Both the position numbers and the translations under genes were made by a program. The notes beneath the pieces are model-generated. The model was not told the origin of the DNA. It was given only the letters and a program-made list of their open reading frames with translations, and did not search any database. Below, piece by piece: positions 37,764 to 45,488 of a stretch of 64,000 nucleotides of DNA. The stretch is from Pseudoalteromonas spongiae UST010723-006. GTDB lineage: Bacteria; Pseudomonadota; Gammaproteobacteria; Enterobacterales; Alteromonadaceae. How positions within the stretch are numbered: the first letter of the stretch is position 1; each line of letters opens with the position of its first letter. The stretch is taken from contig NZ_CP011040.1 of NCBI RefSeq assembly GCF_000238255.3, positions 992,001 to 1,056,000 of the forward strand. The letters are read 5' to 3'.

Positions 37764-38137
37764 TACAATGCCTTAATCGTTTGGCTTTCATTAAGTAAGG
37801 CGGTAAAGGCTTGCTCTAACGCAATTTCGGTAATCTCTTCGTGAGCTAAATTTAGCTGCACAATGGCTTGGTTTTGATACCAGTGATAGCGGAAAAACTG
37901 CCCTTTTTGAAAGTGTATCGGGTTCATCTTGGTTAAATAGGCGAGAACCTGAGTCTGACTCGATAACACAATAGGTGTTAAAAAACTCACCATTAATTGC
38001 GAATCAAGAACAGATATTTCACAGGTTATGTCTCCATCGAATTGCAAAGACAAATGAGGAGAACTCTGCCACGGCTGCATCGGTAAACCGAGCTTGGCTA
38101 AAAAACCATTTAAGCTGCTCTCTAACCAGTCAGTCAT
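37763..38137 (-). CDS. sycN: SycN-like T3SS chaperone for SctW
   Basis: A 124-residue class I chaperone. I placed the start at ATG 38137 (MTDWLESSLNGFLAKLG), since it has a GAGGAAG box and an ATGA overlap with the sctW stop; an upstream in-frame ATG at 38194 would lie inside sctW. The alpha-beta pattern (N-terminal amphipathic helix, then strands LSLQFDGDITCEISVLDSQLMVSFL) fits SycN (123 residues), which with YscB escorts YopN. The YscB partner gene is at 49766 in this window. Confidence 0.85.
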   Translation of the reverse strand: MTDWLESSLNGFLAKLGLPMQPWQSSPHLSLQFDGDITCEISVLDSQLMVSFLTPIVLSSQTQVLAYLTKMNPIHFQKGQFFRYHWYQNQAIVQLNLAHEEITEIALEQAFTALLNESQTIKAL

Positions 38138-39234
38138 AGCGCTTCCTCGATTGCAATCACCGCATGACGTGCCGCTTCTAATGCCAATACACATTGCCCG
38201 TGCTGCTCTGGATCTTTAAACGCATCGTGAGGAATGTTATTCACAATATTACGCACCTCAGCAAGCAAATTTATTTGTGTACCAAGCGGTAAATCACTTA
38301 CATTGAGTGCTCTTTCCACGTCAGCTTGTTCAGCCCACGGCATATCATTTATGGTAATGACACTTTGCATTAGTCCGCGTGGCGTGACTTGTGCTTGGTC
38401 GAGCTTTTGCGCAACCTCGTTACACTGATCAAACATCGCCGCCAGCATTTTCAGACGGTTCATATCTTTCATAATTACACTAAGTTGCGACTTATCGATA
38501 CTGCTGCCTTGCGCTTCATAATCGGCTGCAAGCGCTTGCAACATAAAGGCAACGGCAGTCTCAAAACGACTTTCACCATACTTTTCAATTAAATCCGAAA
38601 ATGCAGCAGCAGTGCCTTGGTAATCCATTACCGAATCAGCATAGAATTGGCGCAGCTGACTACCTTCATCTAAACCGACATTGGCAGCTTCAATAGTTGG
38701 AATAAAGGTGTTAACACCTAAGGTCAATGTTTGACCGTATTTGCGCTCTAGTTCAGCTAACTGTTGGTTAACCAGTTGAAGAATGGCTTCATTGCCCTCG
38801 CCTGCACTAAGTTGCTCACGCACACTTAATAAGCCAATGTATTGCTCCGTTACATCATCGCTGAATTCTTGTAATTTTTGTCTAAGCGCTTGATGGTCGG
38901 TTTTGCCACCTGATAGTAAATCTGCCGCTAACTCATCTAATTGATTGCGTTTTTCAACTTTAAACGCCATTTCCATTAATTGTTGAATTTTTTCAACACG
39001 GTCAGCATTTGACTGACGCATGTCTTTGGCTTTACTTTGCGTAAATTGAGCTGATGCTTTATCGCCCAACGCTTTCGTCAGCTCTTCTAGTGCATTTAGA
39101 TGGTTTTGTGCACTGTTTCCAATCACTCCGACAGAAGTGTTTTGAAACTGGCTGGTTGTTTTCGTTTCGACATTTGCTCCCGCCAGTTTTGCATTAAACT
39201 GATTTGGGTTTATCGGCGCTGCATTTATAGACAT
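38134..39234 (-). CDS. sctW: T3SS gatekeeper SctW (fused YopN-TyeA form)
   Basis: A 366-residue cytoplasmic plug that holds back translocators and effectors until contact. The N-terminal 60 residues are polar (secretion signal and chaperone-binding), residues about 75-260 resemble YopN (QFYADSVMDYQGTAAAFSDLIEKYG), and the last 90 (WAEQADVERALNVSDLPLGTQINLLAEVRNIVNNIPHD region) resemble TyeA. Yersinia encodes these as two proteins of 293 and 92 residues; here they are one continuous chain, as in MxiC/InvE. The start has an AAGGAG box. About 90 nt upstream separates it from an OmpR-like regulator gene. Confidence 0.88.
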   Translation of the reverse strand: MSINAAPINPNQFNAKLAGANVETKTTSQFQNTSVGVIGNSAQNHLNALEELTKALGDKASAQFTQSKAKDMRQSNADRVEKIQQLMEMAFKVEKRNQLDELAADLLSGGKTDHQALRQKLQEFSDDVTEQYIGLLSVREQLSAGEGNEAILQLVNQQLAELERKYGQTLTLGVNTFIPTIEAANVGLDEGSQLRQFYADSVMDYQGTAAAFSDLIEKYGESRFETAVAFMLQALAADYEAQGSSIDKSQLSVIMKDMNRLKMLAAMFDQCNEVAQKLDQAQVTPRGLMQSVITINDMPWAEQADVERALNVSDLPLGTQINLLAEVRNIVNNIPHDAFKDPEQHGQCVLALEAARHAVIAIEEAL

Positions 39235-39321
39235 ATTTCACTCCTTAGGGTAAGAGTAAATCAATTAATAAGGCGATTTTTGTGAAAAAAGACGAGTTTT
39301 TATTAAGTTTTGGCCCAAGTA

Positions 39322-40044
39322 TTAGGTTTGTGTTGTATTTGCTGATGTAAACACATAGCCATGGCCATAAAGCGATAAGATAAACTGTGTGTTAGGACAC
39401 ACTTTCTTAAACTTTTTACGTAAATTACAGATCAACCTATCTAACGTGCGGTCTTCAGGGTTAGGTCTAAAGCGCCCTAAAGCCATCATTAATCGCTCTC
39501 TTGATAAGGTCTCGTTGTGATTATCAATCAGCATTTTTAATATTTTTGCTTCACTGTATGACAGTGAGCCGATAACTTTTTCATCAACACTGAGCACTCG
39601 GCTTTGTGAACAAAAATGCCACTTTTTATCATCAACTACTGGCGCAGTGGCTGGCAGTGATTGCATCAATTGTTGTTGCTGTAAGGTGGTAATCACGGTT
39701 CTAATTTCAAGTGCAAGTGCTTGTTTAGAAAACACGTGATTCACGCCTAGGTTATAAAATGCTAATCGTTGATTCTCAGTCAATATATCCGACAAAACAA
39801 ATAACATGCCTCGCGTTTTAATTTTGAGAGATTCAACATCACTCGTCAGAGCAGAGTCTTCATCGAAGATGATAACCGTAGAGACCGTTAGATTGGCCAA
39901 TAAGCTAAGTGCACGTTGACAGTTTTGTTCAATTAAAACAAACCAGCCAACCTCTGCAAAGCCTGTTTGGAGGCGTTCTACAGCGAGATGATCCGTACCA
40001 ATAATTAAAATTGTTTGCGGAATTGCTTCAACATTATGCACCAT
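39322..40044 (-). CDS. OmpR-like winged-helix regulator with partly degenerate receiver domain
   Basis: A 240-residue DNA-binding protein. The N-terminal 120 residues follow a receiver fold (ILIIGTDH strand, VIIFDEDS at the phospho-acceptor place, LFVLSD, HVFSKQ with the conserved Lys), but the usual N-terminal acidic pair is reduced to one Asp, so phosphorylation may be weak or absent. Residues 140-235 are a Trans_reg_C winged helix (LSYSEAKILKMLIDNHNETLSRERLMMAL, DRLICNLRKKFKK, GHGYVF). It sits inside the T3SS locus just upstream of sctW and downstream of chaperone genes, so it probably regulates secretion genes. No cognate kinase is adjacent. Confidence 0.8.
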   Translation of the reverse strand: MVHNVEAIPQTILIIGTDHLAVERLQTGFAEVGWFVLIEQNCQRALSLLANLTVSTVIIFDEDSALTSDVESLKIKTRGMLFVLSDILTENQRLAFYNLGVNHVFSKQALALEIRTVITTLQQQQLMQSLPATAPVVDDKKWHFCSQSRVLSVDEKVIGSLSYSEAKILKMLIDNHNETLSRERLMMALGRFRPNPEDRTLDRLICNLRKKFKKVCPNTQFILSLYGHGYVFTSANTTQT

Positions 40045-40071
40045 AGAATACCCCCGTTTAGACTTACCTTA

Positions 40072-40515
40072 TTAAACCGATAACAAGCTCGAGTGCAATG
40101 GCATAACCTCATCGGGCATGTCATCTTTCGCGGTTGTTAAGGTCATTTGCCAAAACAGTGCTACCTGTGTGAAAGATAAAATCTTTTGTGCTAATTGTTC
40201 ACCCTCTTCAATTACCGAAGGTAATAGTTTTACCAGCACAATTTGATTGCTTGCAGCATCAATGCCCACTTTACACCCTTGTAACTGAACACCCGTTGCA
40301 TTGGCATTTAGCATTAAGTTATACACAGATGAAGGTAAATCACTTGTCGGTTTTGCTAACGCTGCTTTTAAGCCAAACGTGCCGTCACTCGGATGAAACG
40401 AGATGCGAAACACCAATTGCTCTAAATTTACTTGATAATCTTCGTCTGTCAGTGCCTGTGGTGTGACTTCTAATAAAGCGCACGCTTCTTCAACCATTAA
40501 TTTGAATTGTTTCAT
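40072..40515 (-). CDS. CesT/SycE-family T3SS chaperone
   Basis: A 147-residue small acidic chaperone with the class I alpha-beta-beta-beta-alpha-beta-beta-alpha pattern: an N-terminal helix FKLMVEEACALLEV, strands LVFRISFHPSDGTFGLKAAL, and GIDAASNQIVLVKLLPS followed by a final helix. It is paralogous to the next gene upstream; both end in LLSV and share the 'LLPS' turn. The pair lies directly downstream of the RGS-like candidate effector gene and probably serves it and another substrate, possibly as a heterodimer. Confidence 0.75.
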   Translation of the reverse strand: MKQFKLMVEEACALLEVTPQALTDEDYQVNLEQLVFRISFHPSDGTFGLKAALAKPTSDLPSSVYNLMLNANATGVQLQGCKVGIDAASNQIVLVKLLPSVIEEGEQLAQKILSFTQVALFWQMTLTTAKDDMPDEVMPLHSSLLSV

Positions 40516-40533
40516 ATTAATTACTCCTTCGCG

Positions 40534-40992
40534 CTAAACTGATAACAGTGTGTTATCTAATGGCTGGTTTGTTGATGTCGGTAAGTATTTAACTTCGGCG
40601 ATGTCTTTTTTCACTTGTTCAGCAATGTCGACAAACTTATTTAACTCTGCGATAACCAATTCTGCACGGTCTAACTCACTTGGTAACAATTGATAAATTG
40701 TCACGATATTGTCATTCGGTAAAACACCAATCGACGTGCCACCAGTTGCGCTAAATTCTGCATTTTTTTGCAGAATAAATGTGCTTACTGGCGGAACCTC
40801 ATCATCATTCAGTGTTTCTAGTTGAGCGTAGAAAAAGAGACTTTCTTTTTCCGTCTCGGTTTCATCAGCGGGTTCTATTAACACCCGAATGCCATCAATC
40901 AAAAGTGCATAAAAGTCTTCTTTTACATCAGGTTTGTCGAAGCCAATAAGCTTTGCACATTCAGTGACTAATTCTTTGAATTTATTACTCAT
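40534..40992 (-). CDS. CesT/SycE-family T3SS chaperone, paralogue
   Basis: A 152-residue acidic protein (start FKELVTECAKLIGF) with strands in LIDGIRVLIEP and LFFYAQLETLND and the segment DNIVTIYQLLPSELDRAELVIAELNKF. It has the class I chaperone layout and the same LLPS turn and LLSV C-terminus as its neighbour 18 nt downstream. Class I chaperones are usually encoded beside their client; the client is most simply the 477-residue protein whose stop is 72 nt upstream. Confidence 0.75.
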   Translation of the reverse strand: MSNKFKELVTECAKLIGFDKPDVKEDFYALLIDGIRVLIEPADETETEKESLFFYAQLETLNDDEVPPVSTFILQKNAEFSATGGTSIGVLPNDNIVTIYQLLPSELDRAELVIAELNKFVDIAEQVKKDIAEVKYLPTSTNQPLDNTLLSV

Positions 40993-41064
40993 GATATTCT
41001 CTCTTAGTGAAGCAGCTTTACTGCTCCACTGGTTTAATACAGTTAACGTGTTTGTTATAGCGGA

Positions 41065-42498
41065 CTAATTTTCGCCCATTCCTGGTACCGTTAAGGTATT
41101 GCCATAGGTGTGTGTTCTGCCAATCGGATTATTTGACACATTGCCATTAGTCTCGTCTGAAATAGCTAATTGATCGTCATTTTGTGGCACACTTAAATCA
41201 TTTACCGACAAGCTATTGGTTGGCTCTATCACATCCGCGGCTTTTGAAATATGCGCTAATGTCATATGACTGTGACTAAACGTGCTTGAATGAGTTATTT
41301 GATCATTTGCAGCAGTTGGTGCGCCTGCTGGCGCCAATGTCGGAGCAACAGTTGGCGCGATAGTTGGAGCCGGAGCTGCATTTGCTTGCGGATCAAAGCG
41401 CGTGCCCTCAATGTTTTTTTGCAGCTGAATAACCATGCTGGTATTCGCTGCATTGAGTAAATAGGTCGCCTCTTTTGCCGCCGCCCTAAACGAAATATCA
41501 AGATTTTCTTTACAATCAAGAACTGCTTGCTTTTGCGCAAATAATGGGTCGCTCTGCTCTAAAGTTTCGGAGCGTTTTACGTCCACCGCTTCGAGTTGTG
41601 CGAGTTGCTCGGGCTGTACAACTGGAGTCATTTTATTCAATTGACCCGCTGGTATTTGAGCTGTTTCAATGCGTGCTGGATTATCTTCAGTTTGTGCACG
41701 TGTAGCTAATTCCAGATCTTTGAGTGCTTCTAAATAATTTTGGATATCCTGTGAGAATACGTTGCGGGCGACACCTGCGATATTTATTTGTAAATCAGAA
41801 TTTGTTCTGACGAATTTGCTGTGAACCTCTAGCGTATCACCCAAGGTAAAATCTAAATTTTGGCTTTGCCTTGAAAGCGGTGCATCTGCATCAATTAAAA
41901 AGTTTTCCTGAATTGATTTCAGAAATTCTAGATTTTCCGTCGCAAATTCCTTATCAATCTGTTTAGTCAAAACTTTTGCTAATGGGGTTTTATTATCAAG
42001 CTCTTTCAATAAAAAACTTTCATTTAAGTGATGACTCGTTCCTGGATACGCATTCAATATTGTATAGCTCGTCTCTGCACTTAACTTATCTGCAGGTCGG
42101 TTGAGTCGCATATCGCGATCAACACGCACTTGAATTGCCTGTTCATCATGACCTAGCGCGTTTGCAGTCGCTTCTTGAGTCATCTCTTTTGTCGTAACTG
42201 CGGCCTCGCGCACGCCCTGCAACCCGTGAAATAAACGTGAATTCTCAACGTGTTTTTCCACTTTGCTCCAAAATTCTCCAAACTTTTCACAAAAACCATC
42301 AACCATTTTTTGAAATGCATTGCGGTTATCATTTGATGCTGCTTGTTGTGCCTGGGTTTCGGATTGGTTTGTTACATCAGTCACTTGACGATTGTTAGTC
42401 GCATTATTACTAACTGTAGTAGGCGTATTATCTACATTTGTGGTCGTCTGAGTGGTGGTTTGACTCACATCACCCACATTATTACTGCCTATAGTCAT
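41065..42498 (-). CDS. Candidate T3SS effector with RGS-like (G-protein regulator) domain
   Basis: A 477-residue protein with no signal peptide and an N-terminal 58 residues dominated by Thr, Asn, Gln, Ser and Val, typical of T3SS signals. Residues about 160-265 read like a eukaryotic RGS domain: KEFATENLEFLKSIQENF (181-200) matches the 'SEYSEENIDFWISCEEYK' helix of RGS4, LEVHSKFVRTNSDLQINI (223-240) matches its 'IYNEFISVQATKEVNLD', and YLEALKDL matches 'FDEAQKKI'. Glu188-Asn189 and Asn239 occupy the places of the RGS residues contacting G-alpha. The final YxRF part of RGS is not evident. A Pro/Ala repeat (APT units, 377-395) and a polar tail follow. Two chaperone genes lie downstream. Assignment rests on visual alignment only. 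Confidence 0.6.
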   Translation of the reverse strand: MTIGSNNVGDVSQTTTQTTTNVDNTPTTVSNNATNNRQVTDVTNQSETQAQQAASNDNRNAFQKMVDGFCEKFGEFWSKVEKHVENSRLFHGLQGVREAAVTTKEMTQEATANALGHDEQAIQVRVDRDMRLNRPADKLSAETSYTILNAYPGTSHHLNESFLLKELDNKTPLAKVLTKQIDKEFATENLEFLKSIQENFLIDADAPLSRQSQNLDFTLGDTLEVHSKFVRTNSDLQINIAGVARNVFSQDIQNYLEALKDLELATRAQTEDNPARIETAQIPAGQLNKMTPVVQPEQLAQLEAVDVKRSETLEQSDPLFAQKQAVLDCKENLDISFRAAAKEATYLLNAANTSMVIQLQKNIEGTRFDPQANAAPAPTIAPTVAPTLAPAGAPTAANDQITHSSTFSHSHMTLAHISKAADVIEPTNSLSVNDLSVPQNDDQLAISDETNGNVSNNPIGRTHTYGNTLTVPGMGEN

Positions 42499-42585
42499 GT
42501 TATTTCCTTTTTTATGGCTGAGAATGCACAGAGAAATCCCCTTAGCATCTCAATAACATTGTTGTATGTTCACGAAAATGAACGG

Positions 42586-43071
42586 TTATTTTTTTGCTTC
42601 GTACAGTTTTGTCAGTATGGACGACAAAACATCAAGAATTGCCTTATTAATTAGCGTATTACCTGCATTTTCATAAAGCGCAGTTAGGCAATTTGTATAT
42701 TCATCAAACAAATGTGTACAGCCAATAAAAGTACTGTGGTTAATCACATTTGCTAACTGTTTGTGGAGCTGAATAAACACCTCACTTAGTGCGTCACTAT
42801 TATCATTTGGCTGTTTTGCCAGCGTTATTACATCACTTTCAACAATCGCGAAAATCAGTGCTCGGTAGGCAAGCCCTGCTTCTGTCCGAGTAAATTCATG
42901 TAACAATTCTGGGTGGCGTTGATAAAACTTAACAATGTCAAAACCGCGCAGATTTTGCCCAATTAGCCCTTTTTTAGAAAACCCCGAAATGACGTTAATT
43001 TCTGCCCGGCGCTGTGATTCTTTTATCTCGATTGCCGCATCACACGGTTTAAAATGTCTGTTCTTTATCAT
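42586..43071 (-). CDS. Unknown helical protein in the T3SS regulatory operon
   Basis: A 161-residue soluble, largely helical protein that I do not recognise. Visible traits are a basic N-terminus (KNRHFKP), a central HPELLHEFTRTEAGLAYRALIFAIVESD and a hydrophobic C-terminal helix (INKAILDVLSSILTKLYEAKK). Its start overlaps the end of the lipoprotein gene by 23 nt, so it belongs to the unit beginning with the AraC regulator. Position suggests a regulator-partner role (comparable in place, not in sequence, to ExsD/ExsE-type proteins), but this is a guess. Confidence 0.55.
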   Translation of the reverse strand: MIKNRHFKPCDAAIEIKESQRRAEINVISGFSKKGLIGQNLRGFDIVKFYQRHPELLHEFTRTEAGLAYRALIFAIVESDVITLAKQPNDNSDALSEVFIQLHKQLANVINHSTFIGCTHLFDEYTNCLTALYENAGNTLINKAILDVLSSILTKLYEAKK

Positions 43072-43753
43072 GATTTGAAAAGAGTTTACCTAGTTCGTTT
43101 CGTTCTGTTTGTGTAAGTGTTTTGTCGTTCAATAAAAGCGTAAAACCTACGGACTTTTCAAACCCAACTGTTACTAGCGTGTTATCACTATTAAACGTGT
43201 CAAGTGCTGCTGTATCACTGTAAATTGCATCAATCTCCTGACTAACAAGTAATTGAACACACTGCTCTAATGAGTCGCATTGAATATAAGATTGGTGCCT
43301 AAGTGGTTTTGGCATCACCAGTTCGTTAACCACGCCAGATTCACCTTTAGCAACGTAACCCACGCGTTGAACTTGCCTTAGAAAACTACTTTCGAACACA
43401 TATTCACTCAGTAATCGTTGATCCTCTTTGTAAACCAAATAATCGAAAACGCGTTCTTCTAACACAATGCTGCGACTGTGCATCATCACTTTCAGATCAT
43501 CTGTTTCAGGAATGCCAACGATAAGGTCGACATTGCCAACACGCATCTCATCTAGAAGCGCGTCGTACGGTAGTTCGATGACGTTTCCGGCAAGTGTTTG
43601 GTTCGACTTACTCAGTAAACGCCAATCCGCAAGGCGTGTATCCTCTAACACACCAATGTTTACAGTGTTAAGCAATGGTTGCACTTGCTCTTTAGTTAAA
43701 CTGCATGCGCTTAATCCGCACATTACTGTTAAGCTAATAATAAAATTCTTCAT
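43049..43753 (-). CDS. Lipoprotein with solute-binding-protein-like fold in the T3SS locus
   Basis: A 234-residue lipoprotein: signal with lipobox LSAC (Cys 17), then a sequence shaped like a family-3 solute-binding protein (IGVLEDTRLADWRLLSK, NVIELPYDALLDEMRVGNVDLIVGIPETDD, and DSLEQCVQLLVSQEIDAIYSDTAALDTF). It starts 5 nt after the AraC-regulator stop, so it is co-expressed with the T3SS master-regulator candidate. In Pseudomonas and Yersinia the gene next to ExsA/LcrF encodes the secretin pilotin ExsB/YscW, also a lipoprotein. This one could take that place or act as an environmental sensor; the sequence does not resemble YscW as I know it. Confidence 0.65.
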   Translation of the reverse strand: MKNFIISLTVMCGLSACSLTKEQVQPLLNTVNIGVLEDTRLADWRLLSKSNQTLAGNVIELPYDALLDEMRVGNVDLIVGIPETDDLKVMMHSRSIVLEERVFDYLVYKEDQRLLSEYVFESSFLRQVQRVGYVAKGESGVVNELVMPKPLRHQSYIQCDSLEQCVQLLVSQEIDAIYSDTAALDTFNSDNTLVTVGFEKSVGFTLLLNDKTLTQTERNELGKLFSNHDKEQTF

Positions 43754-43758
43754 TATAT

Positions 43759-44616
43759 TTACTTACGCGCTTGCTTTGGTGTAATTCCAAAACGCGATTT
43801 ATATGCTTGGGTAAAATAAGACTGGCTTGAAAAACCCGCTTCGATAGCAATATCAATTACGCGCATCTGACTGGTGTGCAATAAATGTGCTGCATATTTA
43901 AGACGGCGTTCATTGAACCAGGCACGCGGTGATGTGTGATAAATTTGGTTAAATGCCGATTTAAATGCAGTAAGCGACATGCCAATTTCTTTAGCAAACT
44001 GCTCTAACGACCAGTCTTTTAAATAGTGCTGTTCAACAAATTCTCTAAAGCGTTCTGTTGCAGGGTCACAACTTTCCACCAGTAAATTGACTAAACAGCT
44101 ACCTTGTGGCTTATTTATTTGCAGTAGCAACAATTCTTCGACTTTAAGCGATGTCAGGCTAGGGACTTGTGAATCACTTAAAAGCTGATCTAGCCCAGTC
44201 ATCGCCATACGCGTTAAATCACAGCCGCAGAATGCTAGCGGTGCTGAACTATCGTGACGCTTGCCTAACTTTGCGCCAGTTACTAACGCTTGATAGCGTT
44301 GTTTAAAATTTACAAGCCATGTTTGTTCAAGTGACAAACATAAAATAACGGTATCACGGGTACTATTAAGGTTTTCAAAGTGACAAAAGCCATCTTTTAC
44401 AAGCAATAAACTGCTCGGTGCATAAGCACTTAAATTGTTTACACCAGCCGTACCTGTGACCACCATTAACAGTGTCAAGGGGGCCTTAAACGCGACAGAA
44501 TATTCTGTACCTGCTGGCAAAGTTAATCGAAATGCAGTCCCATATTCAAACGCCAAATTATTCGTAAACGCTTGTTCTAAAATCGTATTTTCAAGCGTAG
44601 CTAATTGTGTTTGCAT
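43759..44616 (-). CDS. AraC-family activator, ExsA/LcrF-like
   Basis: A 285-residue regulator. Start placed at ATG 44616 because of a GAGGGAAG box six nt upstream; an earlier in-frame ATG at 44664 lacks one. The C-terminal 100 residues hold two helix-turn-helix units (WSLEQFAKEIGMSLTAFKSAFNQIYHTSPRAWFNERRLKYA and VIDIAIEAGFSSQSYFTQAYKSRFGITPKQAR). The N-terminal domain is of the ExsA/ToxT type rather than a sugar-binding cupin of AraC. Size (ExsA 278) and place between the translocator operon and T3SS genes make it the probable master activator. A hairpin at 44688-44707 separates it from sctB and may limit read-through. Confidence 0.85.
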   Translation of the reverse strand: MQTQLATLENTILEQAFTNNLAFEYGTAFRLTLPAGTEYSVAFKAPLTLLMVVTGTAGVNNLSAYAPSSLLLVKDGFCHFENLNSTRDTVILCLSLEQTWLVNFKQRYQALVTGAKLGKRHDSSAPLAFCGCDLTRMAMTGLDQLLSDSQVPSLTSLKVEELLLLQINKPQGSCLVNLLVESCDPATERFREFVEQHYLKDWSLEQFAKEIGMSLTAFKSAFNQIYHTSPRAWFNERRLKYAAHLLHTSQMRVIDIAIEAGFSSQSYFTQAYKSRFGITPKQARK

Positions 44617-44687
44617 AATGCTTCCCTCAAATTTAGGCCGAAAAAACCCGCGATGTCGAAACACCGTTATTAAAAAAACGTGGAATT

Positions 44688-44707
44688 AGGCAGGTATCAA
44701 CCTGCCT
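44688..44707 (-). terminator. Hairpin between sctB and the AraC regulator
   Basis: Perfect 8-bp stem (44688-44695, AGGCAGGT, with 44700-44707) with a 4-nt loop, 5 nt after the sctB stop on the minus strand, followed after 9 nt by seven T. It is a likely partial terminator that would couple regulator level to translocator transcription. Confidence 0.65.
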
Positions 44708-44712
44708 GTAAG

Positions 44713-45477
44713 TTAGATGTTGTTACCCATATTGCGCGCTGTGCTTGGCTCTTGTGAAAAGAGCTCCTTTGCCAGGCTCAATAATGCAGCTTGAATATCA
44801 TTCAAAGTGCCTTCCCAGTTTTGCGCACGTTGTTGCAACGCAGCCGCTTCTTGTGCAGTGGCATCATTCTCAGCTTGCTCTGCTTTTGATTTCTCTTGGA
44901 TCTCAGTAACTTTATTGTTCTGATTTGCCGCTTCAGCACTAGCAAAACCCGCACTACCACCAGAGCCTGTTGTCACCAGTGACGACACTGCTGCACCTGC
45001 TTGAGCACCAGCAAATTTTGTTGCACCGGCACCAGCTAAACCACCACAAACAGCACCACCAATGTTAATTGCTGCTGCAATACGCTGTTGGTGAACGGCT
45101 TCATCGCCTTTGTCTTTTGCATCTTTCGCTTCTGAAGCAATGGTCTCTGCGTTGTCGCGTTTAACTTCAACTTGTGTTTCCATTTGTTGAATAATCACTT
45201 CCGCGCGATTTTCAGCGGCTTCACGCAAAGATTGCACTAATTGCAAAAACAATTGAGCCATTTTTGTTGCACTGTTTGCAGACGCAGTTAAATCAAATGC
45301 AAGCGTTTCTGCACTTTTAACCACGTCGCTATCCAAACTTAAAGGCTCATAACATTGCGCCGCATCATTGGCATTCACACCACAGTTGTGCTGCGCTTTA
45401 TCCACATTATTTTCGCCCGAAACAACTTGTGGTTGCATTGTATTAATGCGTGGACCATCGAGTACTAAACCATTCAT
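44713..45477 (-). CDS. sctB: T3SS minor translocator SctB (YopD/PopD-like)
   Basis: A 254-residue translocator that enters the host membrane with SctE. It has a polar N-terminus, a helical segment (about 55-125), one hydrophobic Gly/Ala-rich region (about 130-180, AAINIGGAVCGGLAGAGATKFAGAQAG onward) and a C-terminal amphipathic helix (WEGTLNDIQAALLSLAKELF) like that of YopD. Position immediately after the YopB-like gene, 11 nt apart, matches Yersinia lcrGVH-yopBD order. The start has an AAGGAAA box. Confidence 0.85.
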   Translation of the reverse strand: MNGLVLDGPRINTMQPQVVSGENNVDKAQHNCGVNANDAAQCYEPLSLDSDVVKSAETLAFDLTASANSATKMAQLFLQLVQSLREAAENRAEVIIQQMETQVEVKRDNAETIASEAKDAKDKGDEAVHQQRIAAAINIGGAVCGGLAGAGATKFAGAQAGAAVSSLVTTGSGGSAGFASAEAANQNNKVTEIQEKSKAEQAENDATAQEAAALQQRAQNWEGTLNDIQAALLSLAKELFSQEPSTARNMGNNI

Positions 45478-45488
45478 GATAATTTTCC

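Noticed and set aside
41297..41370. Short tandem repeat in the RGS-like gene as a phase-variable tract
   Set aside because: The APT-like codon repeats are imperfect at the DNA level and in multiples of three, so they look like a Pro/Ala linker, not a slippage switch.
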